NCBI RefSeq assembly: GCF_009192735.1
Contig: NZ_VTFU01000004.1
Coordinates: 310,001 to 374,000 of the forward strand
Origin: Arthrobacter gandavensis
GTDB lineage: Bacteria > Actinomycetota > Actinomycetes > Actinomycetales > Micrococcaceae
Length of the DNA: 64,000 nt
Reading direction: 5' to 3'
Shown here: positions 51,197 to 60,004 of the stretch, piece by piece
How positions within the stretch are numbered: position 1 is the first letter of the stretch
Layout of the letters: each line of letters opens with the position of its first letter
The notes under the pieces: generated by a model
Database searches by the model: none
Told to the model about the DNA's origin: nothing
What the model saw: the letters and a program-made list of their open reading frames with translations, nothing else
Made by a program: the position numbers and the translations under genes

Positions 51197-53628
51197 CCGC
51201 CACGCTGACCCGGCCTCCCGGCGAGGGGCGTGCCGAGGCACCACAGACTTCCCGTTTCCGGCCTCCGTGGGACTGGGCATCAGCAGGCGCAAGCGCTGCT
51301 GCCGTCCTGTTGAGCAGCATGAGCCTGTACGGCGTTTTTGACGGCTGGTCCTGGCTCCCGCCGCTGGTCCTGACCGTTGCGGCCGTTGTCTCAGCCATGG
51401 CTGCAGCACGCCGGTTCCGTGTTCCCACGGCTCTGGTCCCCGCCGTCGGCCTGGCAGCCCTTACCATCGTCCTGACCTGGCTGTTTGCCTCCTCCACGGC
51501 GCTGCTGGGACTCCTGCCCACAGGGGCAACGCTGGAACGCAGCGGTCAGCTGGTCAACGATGCACAAGCCACCATCATGAACCAGGTCCCGCCCGTCCTT
51601 GCCGACCCGGGGATCGTTTTCATTGCCTGCCTGGGCACCGGGCTTATTGCTTTGCTGATTGACACGCTCGCCACCACCCTGCGGATGCCGGCGGCGAGCG
51701 GGCTCGGGCTGCTGGCCCTGCTGACGGTCCCGGCGGTGCTGAAGCCCAACAGCATCGGGGTATTCGCCTTCATCCTGGCCAGCGCAGGGTACCTGCTGAT
51801 CCTCGCCACGGGTTCATGGCAGGACCGGCCCCGCAGCGCGCCGGCTGCAAGCCGCCCGCCCGTAAGGCACGCGGCCATGGCCGCCGGGATCGGGGCCGCC
51901 GCACTTGTCGTTGCCCTCAGCCTTCCCGCTGCCCTCCCCGGCTTCAACCAGGGCACCTTTCCGCAGGGATCACGACTGAACATCTGGAGCGGCCAATCCG
52001 GCCTTAACCCGGTGGTCGCCCTCGGAAACGATCTGCGCCAGCCGTCGGCGTCGGGCCGCATCCGCTACGCCACAGACTCGGGGCAGGCCGTGTATTTGCG
52101 CTCAACCACGCTCGAGGACTTCTCCGGCCAGCGGTGGGCGCCCGATCTTCGTCCCGAAAGCCGCCGCGCGGGGCTGCAGGACATGCTGCCGGCGGAAGCT
52201 GACGGACCCGCCGACAGCACGTCCCTTGTCACCACCCGGGTCCGGTCGGAAACGTACAGCAGTCCGTGGCTGCTGGCACCCTACGCTCCCCTGCGGGTAA
52301 GCGGCGCCGCCGGACGGTTCAGCTGGGACCCGAAAACCATGACTGTCATCTCGGAGGAGAACACTGGAACCTCGAGACTGGACTACGAGGTGCAAAGTGC
52401 TTCCCTGAACATTTCCGCCGATACCCTGCGGAGCCTCGAACCGGTGCCCGCAGGCACCGTTGATCCGATCTTTACCGATCTTCCGAGAAACCTGCCCGAG
52501 AGCATCCGGGAGGCCACGCGGGCGGCCACCACGAGGGCCGACGGCCCCTATGAGCAGGCCATGGCAATCCAGAACTACCTGCGCGGACAGGAATTCACCT
52601 ATTCATTGGACGCGCCGGTGGAAGGCGGTTATGACGGCGACGGCATGGACGTCCTGGACCGCTTCTTGACGGAGAAGTCCGGGTACTGCGTGCATTACGC
52701 GGCCGCAATGGCCGTGATGGCCCGGGAAGCGGGGATCCCCAGCCGGATGGCCCTTGGCTTCGCGCCGGGAAGGTCCACCGGAAGCACCCTGTTGAACATG
52801 CGGGGCGAAGAGTTGAGGGAGTACGAAGTCGACTCGCGCGACGCGCACGCGTGGCCGGAACTCTACTTCGAAGGCACGGGCTGGGTCCGGTTTGAGCCGA
52901 CCCCGTCACGCGGTTCCGTCCCTTCCTACGCGCTGCAGCCCCGCCCGGCCGTCCAGGAAAATGCCCCTGAAGATGACGACCTGAGCATGAACCGTCCACT
53001 GCCGGAAACAGTTCCGCTGCCGGCGGTGACTCCGCCTCCCACCGCCGGTGCGGCTCCCGTGGAGGCTGCCGAAACAGACGCTGGAAAGGTGGCGGCTGCG
53101 GGGCTTGCCGCTCTGACCGCTGCGGCGGCCCTGATGAGCCCCTGGGCGCTGCGCCGGCGCCGGAGCATCCTGCGCCGACGCGGAATCACCGCCGGGGGGC
53201 GCCCGGGCAACCATTCCGGAGAGCGTTCCGGGCCTGCGGCGCTGGCCTGGGATGAAGCAACGGACACCGGCCTGGACTTCGGCCACGTGCCGGCGAAGTC
53301 CGAGTCTCCCCGTGCCTACGCCCTGCGCCTGGAACGGGACGCCCCGCTGGCCGAGGGACCTTCGCGGGCGCTCCAGCGGCTGCGCGAAGCGTACGAGCAG
53401 GAGGTGTACGCGGCTCCGGGGGTACCGGCGGGGGCTCCCAGAGCCGGCGTGGCCGGTGTAGGGAGTCCGGTGAGTCCGGGGAGTCCGGGGAGTCCGGATG
53501 ACCGCCCGGAGCGGCTCTGGGCGGATGTGAAATCCGTTCAGGACGGGGTGTCAGCCTCCGCGTCCTGGGCCGTCCGGTTCCGGGCACGGTTTTTCCCGGC
53601 GTCGCTGGCATCGCGGTTTCACCGCTAG
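51193..53628 (+). CDS. TgpA-like transglutaminase-domain membrane protein
   Basis: 811 residues. Six or so N-terminal membrane helices (DUF3488-like) precede an extracytoplasmic transglutaminase domain. Cys499 in SGYCVHYAAAMAVMAREAG and His552 in DAHAWPELYF are the catalytic pair. The third position reads WVRFEPTPS, with Glu where many relatives have Asp. A further membrane helix (about 630-650) is followed by a cytoplasmic DUF4129-like tail (AYALRLERDAPLAEG). Near the 3' end GAGTCCGG is repeated in tandem, giving SPVSPGSPGSP. It probably modifies or cleaves envelope proteins. It is the last gene of the MoxR operon. Confidence 0.93.
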   Translation: MTATLTRPPGEGRAEAPQTSRFRPPWDWASAGASAAAVLLSSMSLYGVFDGWSWLPPLVLTVAAVVSAMAAARRFRVPTALVPAVGLAALTIVLTWLFASSTALLGLLPTGATLERSGQLVNDAQATIMNQVPPVLADPGIVFIACLGTGLIALLIDTLATTLRMPAASGLGLLALLTVPAVLKPNSIGVFAFILASAGYLLILATGSWQDRPRSAPAASRPPVRHAAMAAGIGAAALVVALSLPAALPGFNQGTFPQGSRLNIWSGQSGLNPVVALGNDLRQPSASGRIRYATDSGQAVYLRSTTLEDFSGQRWAPDLRPESRRAGLQDMLPAEADGPADSTSLVTTRVRSETYSSPWLLAPYAPLRVSGAAGRFSWDPKTMTVISEENTGTSRLDYEVQSASLNISADTLRSLEPVPAGTVDPIFTDLPRNLPESIREATRAATTRADGPYEQAMAIQNYLRGQEFTYSLDAPVEGGYDGDGMDVLDRFLTEKSGYCVHYAAAMAVMAREAGIPSRMALGFAPGRSTGSTLLNMRGEELREYEVDSRDAHAWPELYFEGTGWVRFEPTPSRGSVPSYALQPRPAVQENAPEDDDLSMNRPLPETVPLPAVTPPPTAGAAPVEAAETDAGKVAAAGLAALTAAAALMSPWALRRRRSILRRRGITAGGRPGNHSGERSGPAALAWDEATDTGLDFGHVPAKSESPRAYALRLERDAPLAEGPSRALQRLREAYEQEVYAAPGVPAGAPRAGVAGVGSPVSPGSPGSPDDRPERLWADVKSVQDGVSASASWAVRFRARFFPASLASRFHR

Positions 53629-53655
53629 CGCCCGAACCACAGCCCGCACAAATGA

Positions 53656-53693
53656 CCCGGCCCTGCCGCCCGTAGTCGGGCGGCAGGGCCGGG
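53656..53693. terminator. Bidirectional hairpin terminator
   Basis: A perfect 17-bp inverted repeat with loop TAGT (arms 53656-53672 and 53677-53693; CCCGGCCCTGCCGCCCG and its complement) between the convergent transglutaminase and aldehyde dehydrogenase genes. It is very GC-rich and lacks a T-tract. Confidence 0.7.
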
Positions 53694-53744
53694 CCTCACT
53701 CGCGGTCAGGCAGCCTCAGGCTAGGCCCCGGGGGTCCGGCAGAC

Positions 53745-55226
53745 CTAGCCGGCAGAAGGATCGGCGATGCCGATGTACTGCGTGTAGAGGTACTCCTCAA
53801 TGCCCTCGGCTCCGCCTTCGCGGCCCAGGCCGGACTGCTTAACCCCGCCAAACGGGGCTGCGGCGTTGGAAACGACTCCCGCGTTCAGGCCGAGCATGCC
53901 GGTCTCCAGCCTCTCGCCAATCCGCAGGCCGCGGTTCAGGTCTTCGGTGAAGACGTAGGCGACCAGACCGTACTCGGTGTCGTTGGCCAGGGCCACGGCT
54001 TCGTCTTCCGTAGCGAAGGTGACGATTGGAGCAACGGGACCGAAGATTTCCTCCTGCAGGATCCGTGCGTCCGGGGCCACGTTCTTCAGCACAGTGGGCT
54101 GGTAAAAGTATCCGGGCCCATCCACAGCGGCGCCTCCGACGATGGCCTCCGCACCGCCGTCGACCGCTTCGGATACCAGCGCGTGCACCTTGTCCCGGCT
54201 CTTGGCGTCAATCAGCGGGCCGATCTTGGACTCGTCCTCGGTTCCGCGCGCCGTGGTCATGGCGCCCACCTTCGCGGCAAACTTCTCCGCGAACTCATCG
54301 GCGATGGACTCGTGCACGATGAACCGGTTCGCGGCGGTGCAGGCCTCACCCATGTTCCTCAGCTTGGCGGCCATCGCGCCGGTCACGGCCTTGTCCATGT
54401 CGGCGTCTTCGAAGATGACGAAGGGGGCGTTGCCGCCCAGCTCCATTGAGGTGCGCAGCACCCGGTCAGCGGCATCCCGGATCAGGCCCTGGCCAACCGC
54501 CGTGGAGCCGGTGAAGGAGACCTTGCGCAGCCGCTCGTCCTTCAGGATCGGTCCGGTGACGTCGCCGGCCGAGGTGGTCGAAACAACGTTGAGGACCCCG
54601 GCGGGCAACCCGGCCTCGATCATCACGGCGGCAAAAAGCTGGGAGGTCAGCGGAGTGAGTTTGGCCGGCTTGAGCACCATCGTGCAGCCGGCGGCCACAG
54701 CGGGGGCAATCTTGCGCGTGGCCATGGCCAGCGGGAAGTTCCACGGGGTAATCAGCAGGCACGGGCCGACCGGCTTTTTGTTCACCATCAGCCGGGATTT
54801 GCCGTCCGGGGACATGCCGTAGCGGCCGGAGACCCGAACGGCTTCCTCTGAGAACCAGCGCAGGAACTCGGCACCGTACGTGACCTCGCCGCGGGCTTCC
54901 GCCAGGGGCTTGCCCATTTCCAGGGTCATCAGCAGCGCAAAGTCCTCGGCGCGCTCGGTGACCAGTTCAAAGGCACGGCGCAGGATTTCTCCACGTTCAC
55001 GCGGAGCCGTCTTGGCCCAGGACTCCTGGGCAGCCGCAGCAGCGTCCATGGCCAGTGCACCGTCTTCGGTGCTGGCGTCGGCAATGCTCAGCAGGACCTT
55101 GCCGGTGGCCGGATCCTCGACGTCGAACGTCTTGCCGCCGGCGGCGTCCCGCCACTCACCGTTGATTAACAGTCCGGTGGGGACCTGTGCCAGCAGTGCG
55201 GCTTCTCGGTCAGCAGTAATACCCAT
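53745..55226 (-). CDS. gabD: NAD(P)-dependent succinate-semialdehyde dehydrogenase
   Basis: 493 residues from the ATG at 55226, chosen because GGAGG lies eight bases upstream and LINGEWRDAAGGKTFDVEDP is the normal family start; the longer frame is not coding. MELGGNAPFVIFEDADMDKA carries the catalytic Glu, and NMGEACTAANRF the catalytic Cys. The C-terminus SGLGREGGAEGIEEYLYTQY is typical of GabD. It oxidises succinate semialdehyde to succinate in GABA breakdown. Related aldehydes are possible substrates. It is transcribed alone, convergent with the transglutaminase operon. Confidence 0.9.
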   Translation of the reverse strand: MGITADREAALLAQVPTGLLINGEWRDAAGGKTFDVEDPATGKVLLSIADASTEDGALAMDAAAAAQESWAKTAPRERGEILRRAFELVTERAEDFALLMTLEMGKPLAEARGEVTYGAEFLRWFSEEAVRVSGRYGMSPDGKSRLMVNKKPVGPCLLITPWNFPLAMATRKIAPAVAAGCTMVLKPAKLTPLTSQLFAAVMIEAGLPAGVLNVVSTTSAGDVTGPILKDERLRKVSFTGSTAVGQGLIRDAADRVLRTSMELGGNAPFVIFEDADMDKAVTGAMAAKLRNMGEACTAANRFIVHESIADEFAEKFAAKVGAMTTARGTEDESKIGPLIDAKSRDKVHALVSEAVDGGAEAIVGGAAVDGPGYFYQPTVLKNVAPDARILQEEIFGPVAPIVTFATEDEAVALANDTEYGLVAYVFTEDLNRGLRIGERLETGMLGLNAGVVSNAAAPFGGVKQSGLGREGGAEGIEEYLYTQYIGIADPSAG

Positions 55227-55396
55227 GGGGATGCCTCCAATATCGACGGTGGTTGGCCGGGCTCGTCGCCCGTCATCTGAACTCACCGTATGCGCGTGCC
55301 GTTCCGGCTGTAAAGACAGATGTGCACCACGGGAAGACGGACCGACTGTGCACTTGGCCAACGACGAGTGGGTGACGGCACCGTCTGCGGGGCAGG

Positions 55397-56359
55397 TCAG
55401 GCGCGGGCTGCCAGGACGGCCGAGTAGAGCTCCCGCTTGCTGATGCGGGCATCCTCGGCCACGGTGGCAACGGCGTCCTTGAGCCGGGAGCCCTGGCCGA
55501 TCAGGGCGTTCACGGCAGCCACGTGGTCCTCGGGCAGCTCGGGAGCTGCCTCTCCCGCACCGGCGACGACGACGGCGATTTCCCCGCGGATCTCGGATGT
55601 CTCGGCCCATTCGAGCAGCTCCCGCAGCGGCGCGCGCAGCACCTGCTCGTGGAGCTTCGTCAGCTCGCGGGCGACGGCAGCCCGGCGGTCGCCGCCAAAA
55701 GCCGCGTCCAATGCGCGAAGCATCGGTTCCAGCCGGTGCGGTGCTTCAAAAAAGACCATGGTGCGCTGCTCGGTGGCCAGATCCGCGAGCCGGGCGCTGC
55801 GTTCGCCGGCTTTGCGGGGCAGGAAACCCTCAAAGCAGAACCGGTCGGTGGGAAGCCCGGACAGGGCAAGGGCCGTCAGGACCGCTGACGGTCCGGGCGC
55901 GGCCGTGACGGTCAGGCCTTCCTCCGCTGCTGCCTCCACCAGCCGGAAGCCGGGATCGGATACGGCGGGCATGCCGGCGTCGGTCACCATCAGCAAGGTG
56001 GCACCGCCGCGCACCATCTCCAGCAGGTCCGCGGTGCGGGTGGCCTCATTGTGCTCGTGGTAGCTGATGATCCGTCCGGTGGTGCTGATCTTCAGCGCCG
56101 AGACGAGCCGGTGCAGCCGCCGCGTGTCTTCAGCCGCGATCACGTCGGCCGTTTCCAGCAGGCTGATCAATCGGTTGGTGGCATCGCCCATGTTGCCGAT
56201 CGGGGTGGCCGCAAGCACAATCTGCCCGGTTGCGGCGCCGCCCGCGGCGCCATGCGCTGCCGCACTGCCCGCGCCCGACGCGGCGGCGTCGGTTCCGCCG
56301 TCGTTCTGTGTGTTCTTGGTGCTGCCGGTCCCGGTGCTCTTCTTGCTGGAATTCACCAT
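55397..56359 (-). CDS. rsmI: 16S rRNA (cytidine1402-2'-O)-methyltransferase
   Basis: 320 residues. IVLATPIGNMGDATNRLISL, DVIAAEDTRRLHRLV, then ISYHEHNEATR, MVTDAGMPAVSDPGFRLV and AAPGPSAVLTALALSGL are the tetrapyrrole-methylase-fold motifs of RsmI. The first 45 residues are Gly/Ala/Thr-rich and unusual, so an internal start is possible, but no methionine fits better. It is divergent from the protein mannosyltransferase gene, an arrangement conserved in Actinobacteria. Confidence 0.96.
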   Translation of the reverse strand: MVNSSKKSTGTGSTKNTQNDGGTDAAASGAGSAAAHGAAGGAATGQIVLAATPIGNMGDATNRLISLLETADVIAAEDTRRLHRLVSALKISTTGRIISYHEHNEATRTADLLEMVRGGATLLMVTDAGMPAVSDPGFRLVEAAAEEGLTVTAAPGPSAVLTALALSGLPTDRFCFEGFLPRKAGERSARLADLATEQRTMVFFEAPHRLEPMLRALDAAFGGDRRAAVARELTKLHEQVLRAPLRELLEWAETSEIRGEIAVVVAGAGEAAPELPEDHVAAVNALIGQGSRLKDAVATVAEDARISKRELYSAVLAARA

Positions 56360-56417
56360 CTAACCCTACGCGAGTTGGGGCAGCCCAAGGCCCGGCGGCG
56401 GCTATAGAGTGGAGCGC

Positions 56418-58055
56418 GTGAGTCTGACCGTGAGAGAGACCCCGGCCCCCGGCCCGGCGCCGCTGGTTTCCGATCCCGTCGAGGCTTACCGCTTCGGTGC
56501 GCTGCGGAACCGCCTGTTGGGCTGGGCGCCGGGCACCACCTTTACCCTGGGACTCTGGGGTTGGCTGCTGCCCCTGATGGCCGCGGCCGTGGGCGCCGTC
56601 CTGCGGTTTGTCCGGCTGGGAGAACCCCGTTCCCTGGTGTTTGACGAGACGTACTACGTCAAGGACGCCTATTCCTACCTCGTGTCCGGCTACGAACGCG
56701 AGTGGCCGGAAGACGCTAATACCTCCTTTAATGCCGGCGTCCCGGACATCCTGCTCGCCAGTCCGGAATACGTGGTGCATCCGCCCGTTGGGAAATGGAT
56801 GATCGCCGCGGGCATGGCGCTGTTCGGCGCAGAGGACAGCTTTGGCTGGCGGTTCGGCGCCGCGCTCACGGGTACGCTGACCGTCCTGCTGGTGGGCCTC
56901 ATTGCCGTCCGGCTTTTCCGGTCGCCGCTGCTGGGCGGTGTTGCCGGGCTGCTTCTGGCCGTCGACGGACATCATCTGGTGCATTCCCGGACGTCGCTGC
57001 TGGATGTTTTCCTGACCTTCTGGATTGTGGCCGCGTTTGGTGCCCTGCTGCTGGACCGGGACGACGGACGACGCCGGCTGGCCCGGAAACTGTCATCCGC
57101 CGCGGACGGCGGGCCGCCGGCCCCGGGAATGCTGCTCTACGGCCCGTGGCTGCTGTGGCGCCCCTGGCGCCTGGCCGCGGGCATCTGCCTGGGCTTGGCC
57201 GTGGGCACCAAGTGGTCCGCCCTGGCCTTCGTCGCGGTGTTCGGCCTCATGACGGTGCTGTGGGACGTGGGTGCGCGCCGGGTGGCGGGGATCCGGGCAT
57301 GGCCCACCGCCGGCCTGCTCAAGGACGGGATACCGGCCTTCCTCACGATCATTCCCGCGGCGGCACTGACGTATTTGGTGTCCTGGATTGGCTGGCTGCG
57401 GTCGGCGGACGCGTACGGACGGAACTGGGCACAGGACAACCCGTCGCAGACCTGGGGCTGGCTGCCGGACTGGCTGCGGTCCCTGGCCGAGTACCACCGC
57501 AGCGCCTACACCTTTCACAACGGACTCAGCTCGGAGCACACCTACGAGTCCAGTGCATGGAGCTGGCTTTTCATGGGCCGCCCGACGTCGTTCTTCTACG
57601 AATCATCAACGTTGGGTGTTGACGGGTGCACCGCGGACTCATGCAGCACGGCCGTTTCCGTGGTGGGTAACCCGGTGATTTGGTGGGCCGCCGCGCTGTC
57701 CCTGCTGGTGCTCCTGTTCTGCTGGATTGGCCGCCGCGACTGGCGGGCCGGTGCCGTCCTTGCCGGCATTGCCGCCGGTTACCTTCCATGGTTTGCCTAT
57801 CCGGAGCGCACCACGTTTTTCTTCTATGCGGTGTCCTTCGAGCCGTTTCTGATCCTGTCCCTGACCTGGGTGCTGGGGCTGGTCCTGGGCCGAAAGTCCG
57901 ATCCCCTCCCCCGCCGCCGGGCCGGTGCGGCGGTGGTTGGTTTCTTCCTCCTGGCAGCCATTCTGGTCAGCGCATTCTTCCTGCCGGTCTGGACGGCCGA
58001 AACTATCCCGTATTCTGACTGGCGGCTGCGTATGTGGATGCCCAGCTGGATTTAG
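56418..58055 (+). CDS. Dolichyl-phosphate-mannose-protein mannosyltransferase (PMT, GT39)
   Basis: 545 residues from the GTG at 56418 with GGAG six bases upstream; another GTG three codons earlier is possible. After the first membrane helix, PRSLVFDETYYVKDAYSYL carries the conserved Asp-Glu of PMT enzymes. Some ten further membrane helices follow, and a WGWLPDWLRSLAEYHRSAY loop. PMT proteins transfer mannose from a polyprenyl-phosphate donor to Ser/Thr of exported proteins. The lipoprotein, Rpf and the large secreted proteins here, with Ser/Thr-rich linkers, are possible substrates (inference). Confidence 0.95.
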   Translation: MSLTVRETPAPGPAPLVSDPVEAYRFGALRNRLLGWAPGTTFTLGLWGWLLPLMAAAVGAVLRFVRLGEPRSLVFDETYYVKDAYSYLVSGYEREWPEDANTSFNAGVPDILLASPEYVVHPPVGKWMIAAGMALFGAEDSFGWRFGAALTGTLTVLLVGLIAVRLFRSPLLGGVAGLLLAVDGHHLVHSRTSLLDVFLTFWIVAAFGALLLDRDDGRRRLARKLSSAADGGPPAPGMLLYGPWLLWRPWRLAAGICLGLAVGTKWSALAFVAVFGLMTVLWDVGARRVAGIRAWPTAGLLKDGIPAFLTIIPAAALTYLVSWIGWLRSADAYGRNWAQDNPSQTWGWLPDWLRSLAEYHRSAYTFHNGLSSEHTYESSAWSWLFMGRPTSFFYESSTLGVDGCTADSCSTAVSVVGNPVIWWAAALSLLVLLFCWIGRRDWRAGAVLAGIAAGYLPWFAYPERTTFFFYAVSFEPFLILSLTWVLGLVLGRKSDPLPRRRAGAAVVGFFLLAAILVSAFFLPVWTAETIPYSDWRLRMWMPSWI

Positions 58056-58097
58056 TCTCAATACCCATGTGCGCAGGCACAGAAAGAGAGGCCAAAG

Positions 58098-59912
58098 GTG
58101 CGCGAATCCGCCACTGATTTACTGGTCCATCTCGCCTCGGAGTCGAACATCACCGACATCCTGGTGGGACTGCATGCGAAGACCCCCAACCATCCCCTGT
58201 TCTCGCTGAAGAGCGACGGCGGCTGGACAGATGTGACTGCCAATGACTTCTTGACCTCTGTCAGCGAACTGGCCAAGGGCCTGATCGCCCGCGGCGTCCG
58301 CCCCGGCGACAGCGTGGCCGTGATGTCCAAAACCCGTTACGAGTGGACCCTGGTGGATCTTGCCGTGTGGTTCGCCGGCGGCGTCACCGTACCCATCTAT
58401 GAAACGTCCTCCGCTTCCCAGGTGGAGTGGATCCTTGAAGATTCCGGTGCCACCCATGTGTTTGTCGAAGATGCCCGCAAAGCCGCGGTTGTCTCGGCTG
58501 CCGCGGCATCCGGTGACCTCGACGTCCAGCTGTGGCTGATGAACAGCGACGACGCCGAAAGCGCCTTCCGCGAGCTGGTTGCCGCAGGTTCCACGGTCGA
58601 TGATGACCAGTTGGAAGCCGCACGCACCACCGCCGGGCTGGAGTCCGTGGCCTCCATGGTTTACACCTCCGGAACCACGGGCCGTCCCAAGGGCTGCGAA
58701 ATCACGCACGGCAATTTTGCCCTGTTCGGGGTCAACATCGTTGAGTTCCTTCCGGAAATGCTCAAGGAAAAGGACGTCAGCACGCTGATGTTCCTGCCGC
58801 TGGCGCATGTGCTCGCCCGCGCAGTCCAGGTAGGCTGCCTGGCCGCGGGAGTGCGCGTTGGCCACTCCGGCAGCGCTGCTGACCTGATGGGTGATCTGAA
58901 GTCGTTCCAGCCCACGTTCCTCCTGGCCGTACCCCGGATCTTCGAGAAGATCTACGCGGGGGCACAGCAGTCCGCCGAGGCTGCCGGCAAGGGCAAGCTG
59001 TTCGCGGCAGCCGCGGATACCGCCGTCGCCTACTCCACCGCCGTCGACGCCGCATCCCGCGGCGGCAGGGGTCCGTCCGTGGCGCTGAAGCTGCGGCACA
59101 AGCTCTTCGACAAGATGCTGTACCCGAAAGTGCGCAATGTCTTCGGCGGCAAGCTGACCTATGCCATCAGCGGGGCCTCGGCGCTGAGTCCGCAGCTGTC
59201 GCATTTCTTCCGCGGCGCCGGAGTCATGGTGCTGGAGGGTTACGGCCTGACCGAGACCACGGCACCGGCCACCGTGAACACCATCCCGCTGTCCCGTGCC
59301 GGGTCGGTGGGCCTGGCCCTGCCCGGAACTGCCATCCGGATTGCCGACGACGGCGAGGTGCTGATCAGCGGCGCCGGCGTCTTCAAGGGCTACCACAACA
59401 ATCCCGAAGCCAACGCAGCCGCCTTCACCGGCGAGTGGTTCCACTCCGGCGACATGGGGTCCCTGGACGATGACGGTTTCCTGTCCATCACGGGCCGGAA
59501 AAAAGACATCCTGGTCACGGCCGGAGGCAAGAATGTCGCTCCCGGGCCGCTGGAAGAAAAGATCAGGGAGCACCGCCTGGTGTCCCAGGCGATTGTCGTC
59601 GGCGAAGGCCGCCCGTTTGTCACGGCGCTGCTGACCCTCGACGACGAGACGCTCGCGGCATGGGCACGGGAGAACGGGTCCGCCGTCACCGCGAAGACGG
59701 CGGCGGATGATCCCCAGGTCCGCGCTGCCCTTCAGGAGGCCGTGGACGCGGCAAACGCCACGGTCTCCCAGGCCGAGCAGATCCGCAAATTCACGGTGCT
59801 GCCGCAGGACTTCTCGCTTGAGTCCGGTCACCTGACGGCTACCCTCAAGCTGCGCCGGAACGCAGTGATCGCTGATTACTCCGCTGAAGTGGAGAAGCTC
59901 TACACGAAGTAA
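58098..59912 (+). CDS. Long-chain fatty-acid-CoA ligase (AMP-forming)
   Basis: 604 residues from a GTG with AGAGAGG upstream. VYTSGTTGRPKGCEITHGN is the phosphate-binding loop, and YGLTETTAPAT the adenylate motif. EWFHSGDMGSLDDDGFLSI and GRKKDILVTAGGKNVAPGPL form the hinge and C-terminal domain. It activates fatty acids to acyl-CoA through an acyl-adenylate. It starts 42 bp after the mannosyltransferase stop, same strand, and may be co-transcribed. Chain-length preference cannot be read from the sequence. Confidence 0.93.
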   Translation: MRESATDLLVHLASESNITDILVGLHAKTPNHPLFSLKSDGGWTDVTANDFLTSVSELAKGLIARGVRPGDSVAVMSKTRYEWTLVDLAVWFAGGVTVPIYETSSASQVEWILEDSGATHVFVEDARKAAVVSAAAASGDLDVQLWLMNSDDAESAFRELVAAGSTVDDDQLEAARTTAGLESVASMVYTSGTTGRPKGCEITHGNFALFGVNIVEFLPEMLKEKDVSTLMFLPLAHVLARAVQVGCLAAGVRVGHSGSAADLMGDLKSFQPTFLLAVPRIFEKIYAGAQQSAEAAGKGKLFAAAADTAVAYSTAVDAASRGGRGPSVALKLRHKLFDKMLYPKVRNVFGGKLTYAISGASALSPQLSHFFRGAGVMVLEGYGLTETTAPATVNTIPLSRAGSVGLALPGTAIRIADDGEVLISGAGVFKGYHNNPEANAAAFTGEWFHSGDMGSLDDDGFLSITGRKKDILVTAGGKNVAPGPLEEKIREHRLVSQAIVVGEGRPFVTALLTLDDETLAAWARENGSAVTAKTAADDPQVRAALQEAVDAANATVSQAEQIRKFTVLPQDFSLESGHLTATLKLRRNAVIADYSAEVEKLYTK

Positions 59913-59945
59913 GGCCCGGCGCTTCGCGCCGTTTGGGGCACAAAC

Positions 59946-59983
59946 AAAAACTGCACGTCTCCGGCCGGAGACGTGCAGTTTTT
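59946..59983. terminator. Perfect 38-bp palindromic bidirectional terminator
   Basis: Arms AAAAACTGCACGTCTCCGG (59946-59964) and its exact complement (59965-59983) abut with no spacer; the RNA hairpin would loop at the central CCGG-CCGG. Runs of A and T at the two ends give a U-tract on either strand, matching the convergent acyl-CoA ligase and membrane-protein genes. Confidence 0.9.
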
Positions 59984-60004
59984 ATCTTGGGTGACGGGTT
60001 ACAG

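Noticed and set aside
53455-53500. Tandem GAGTCCGG repeats
   Set aside because: A short in-frame Ser-Pro-Gly tract near the transglutaminase C-terminus. There is no sign of a regulatory or mobile element.
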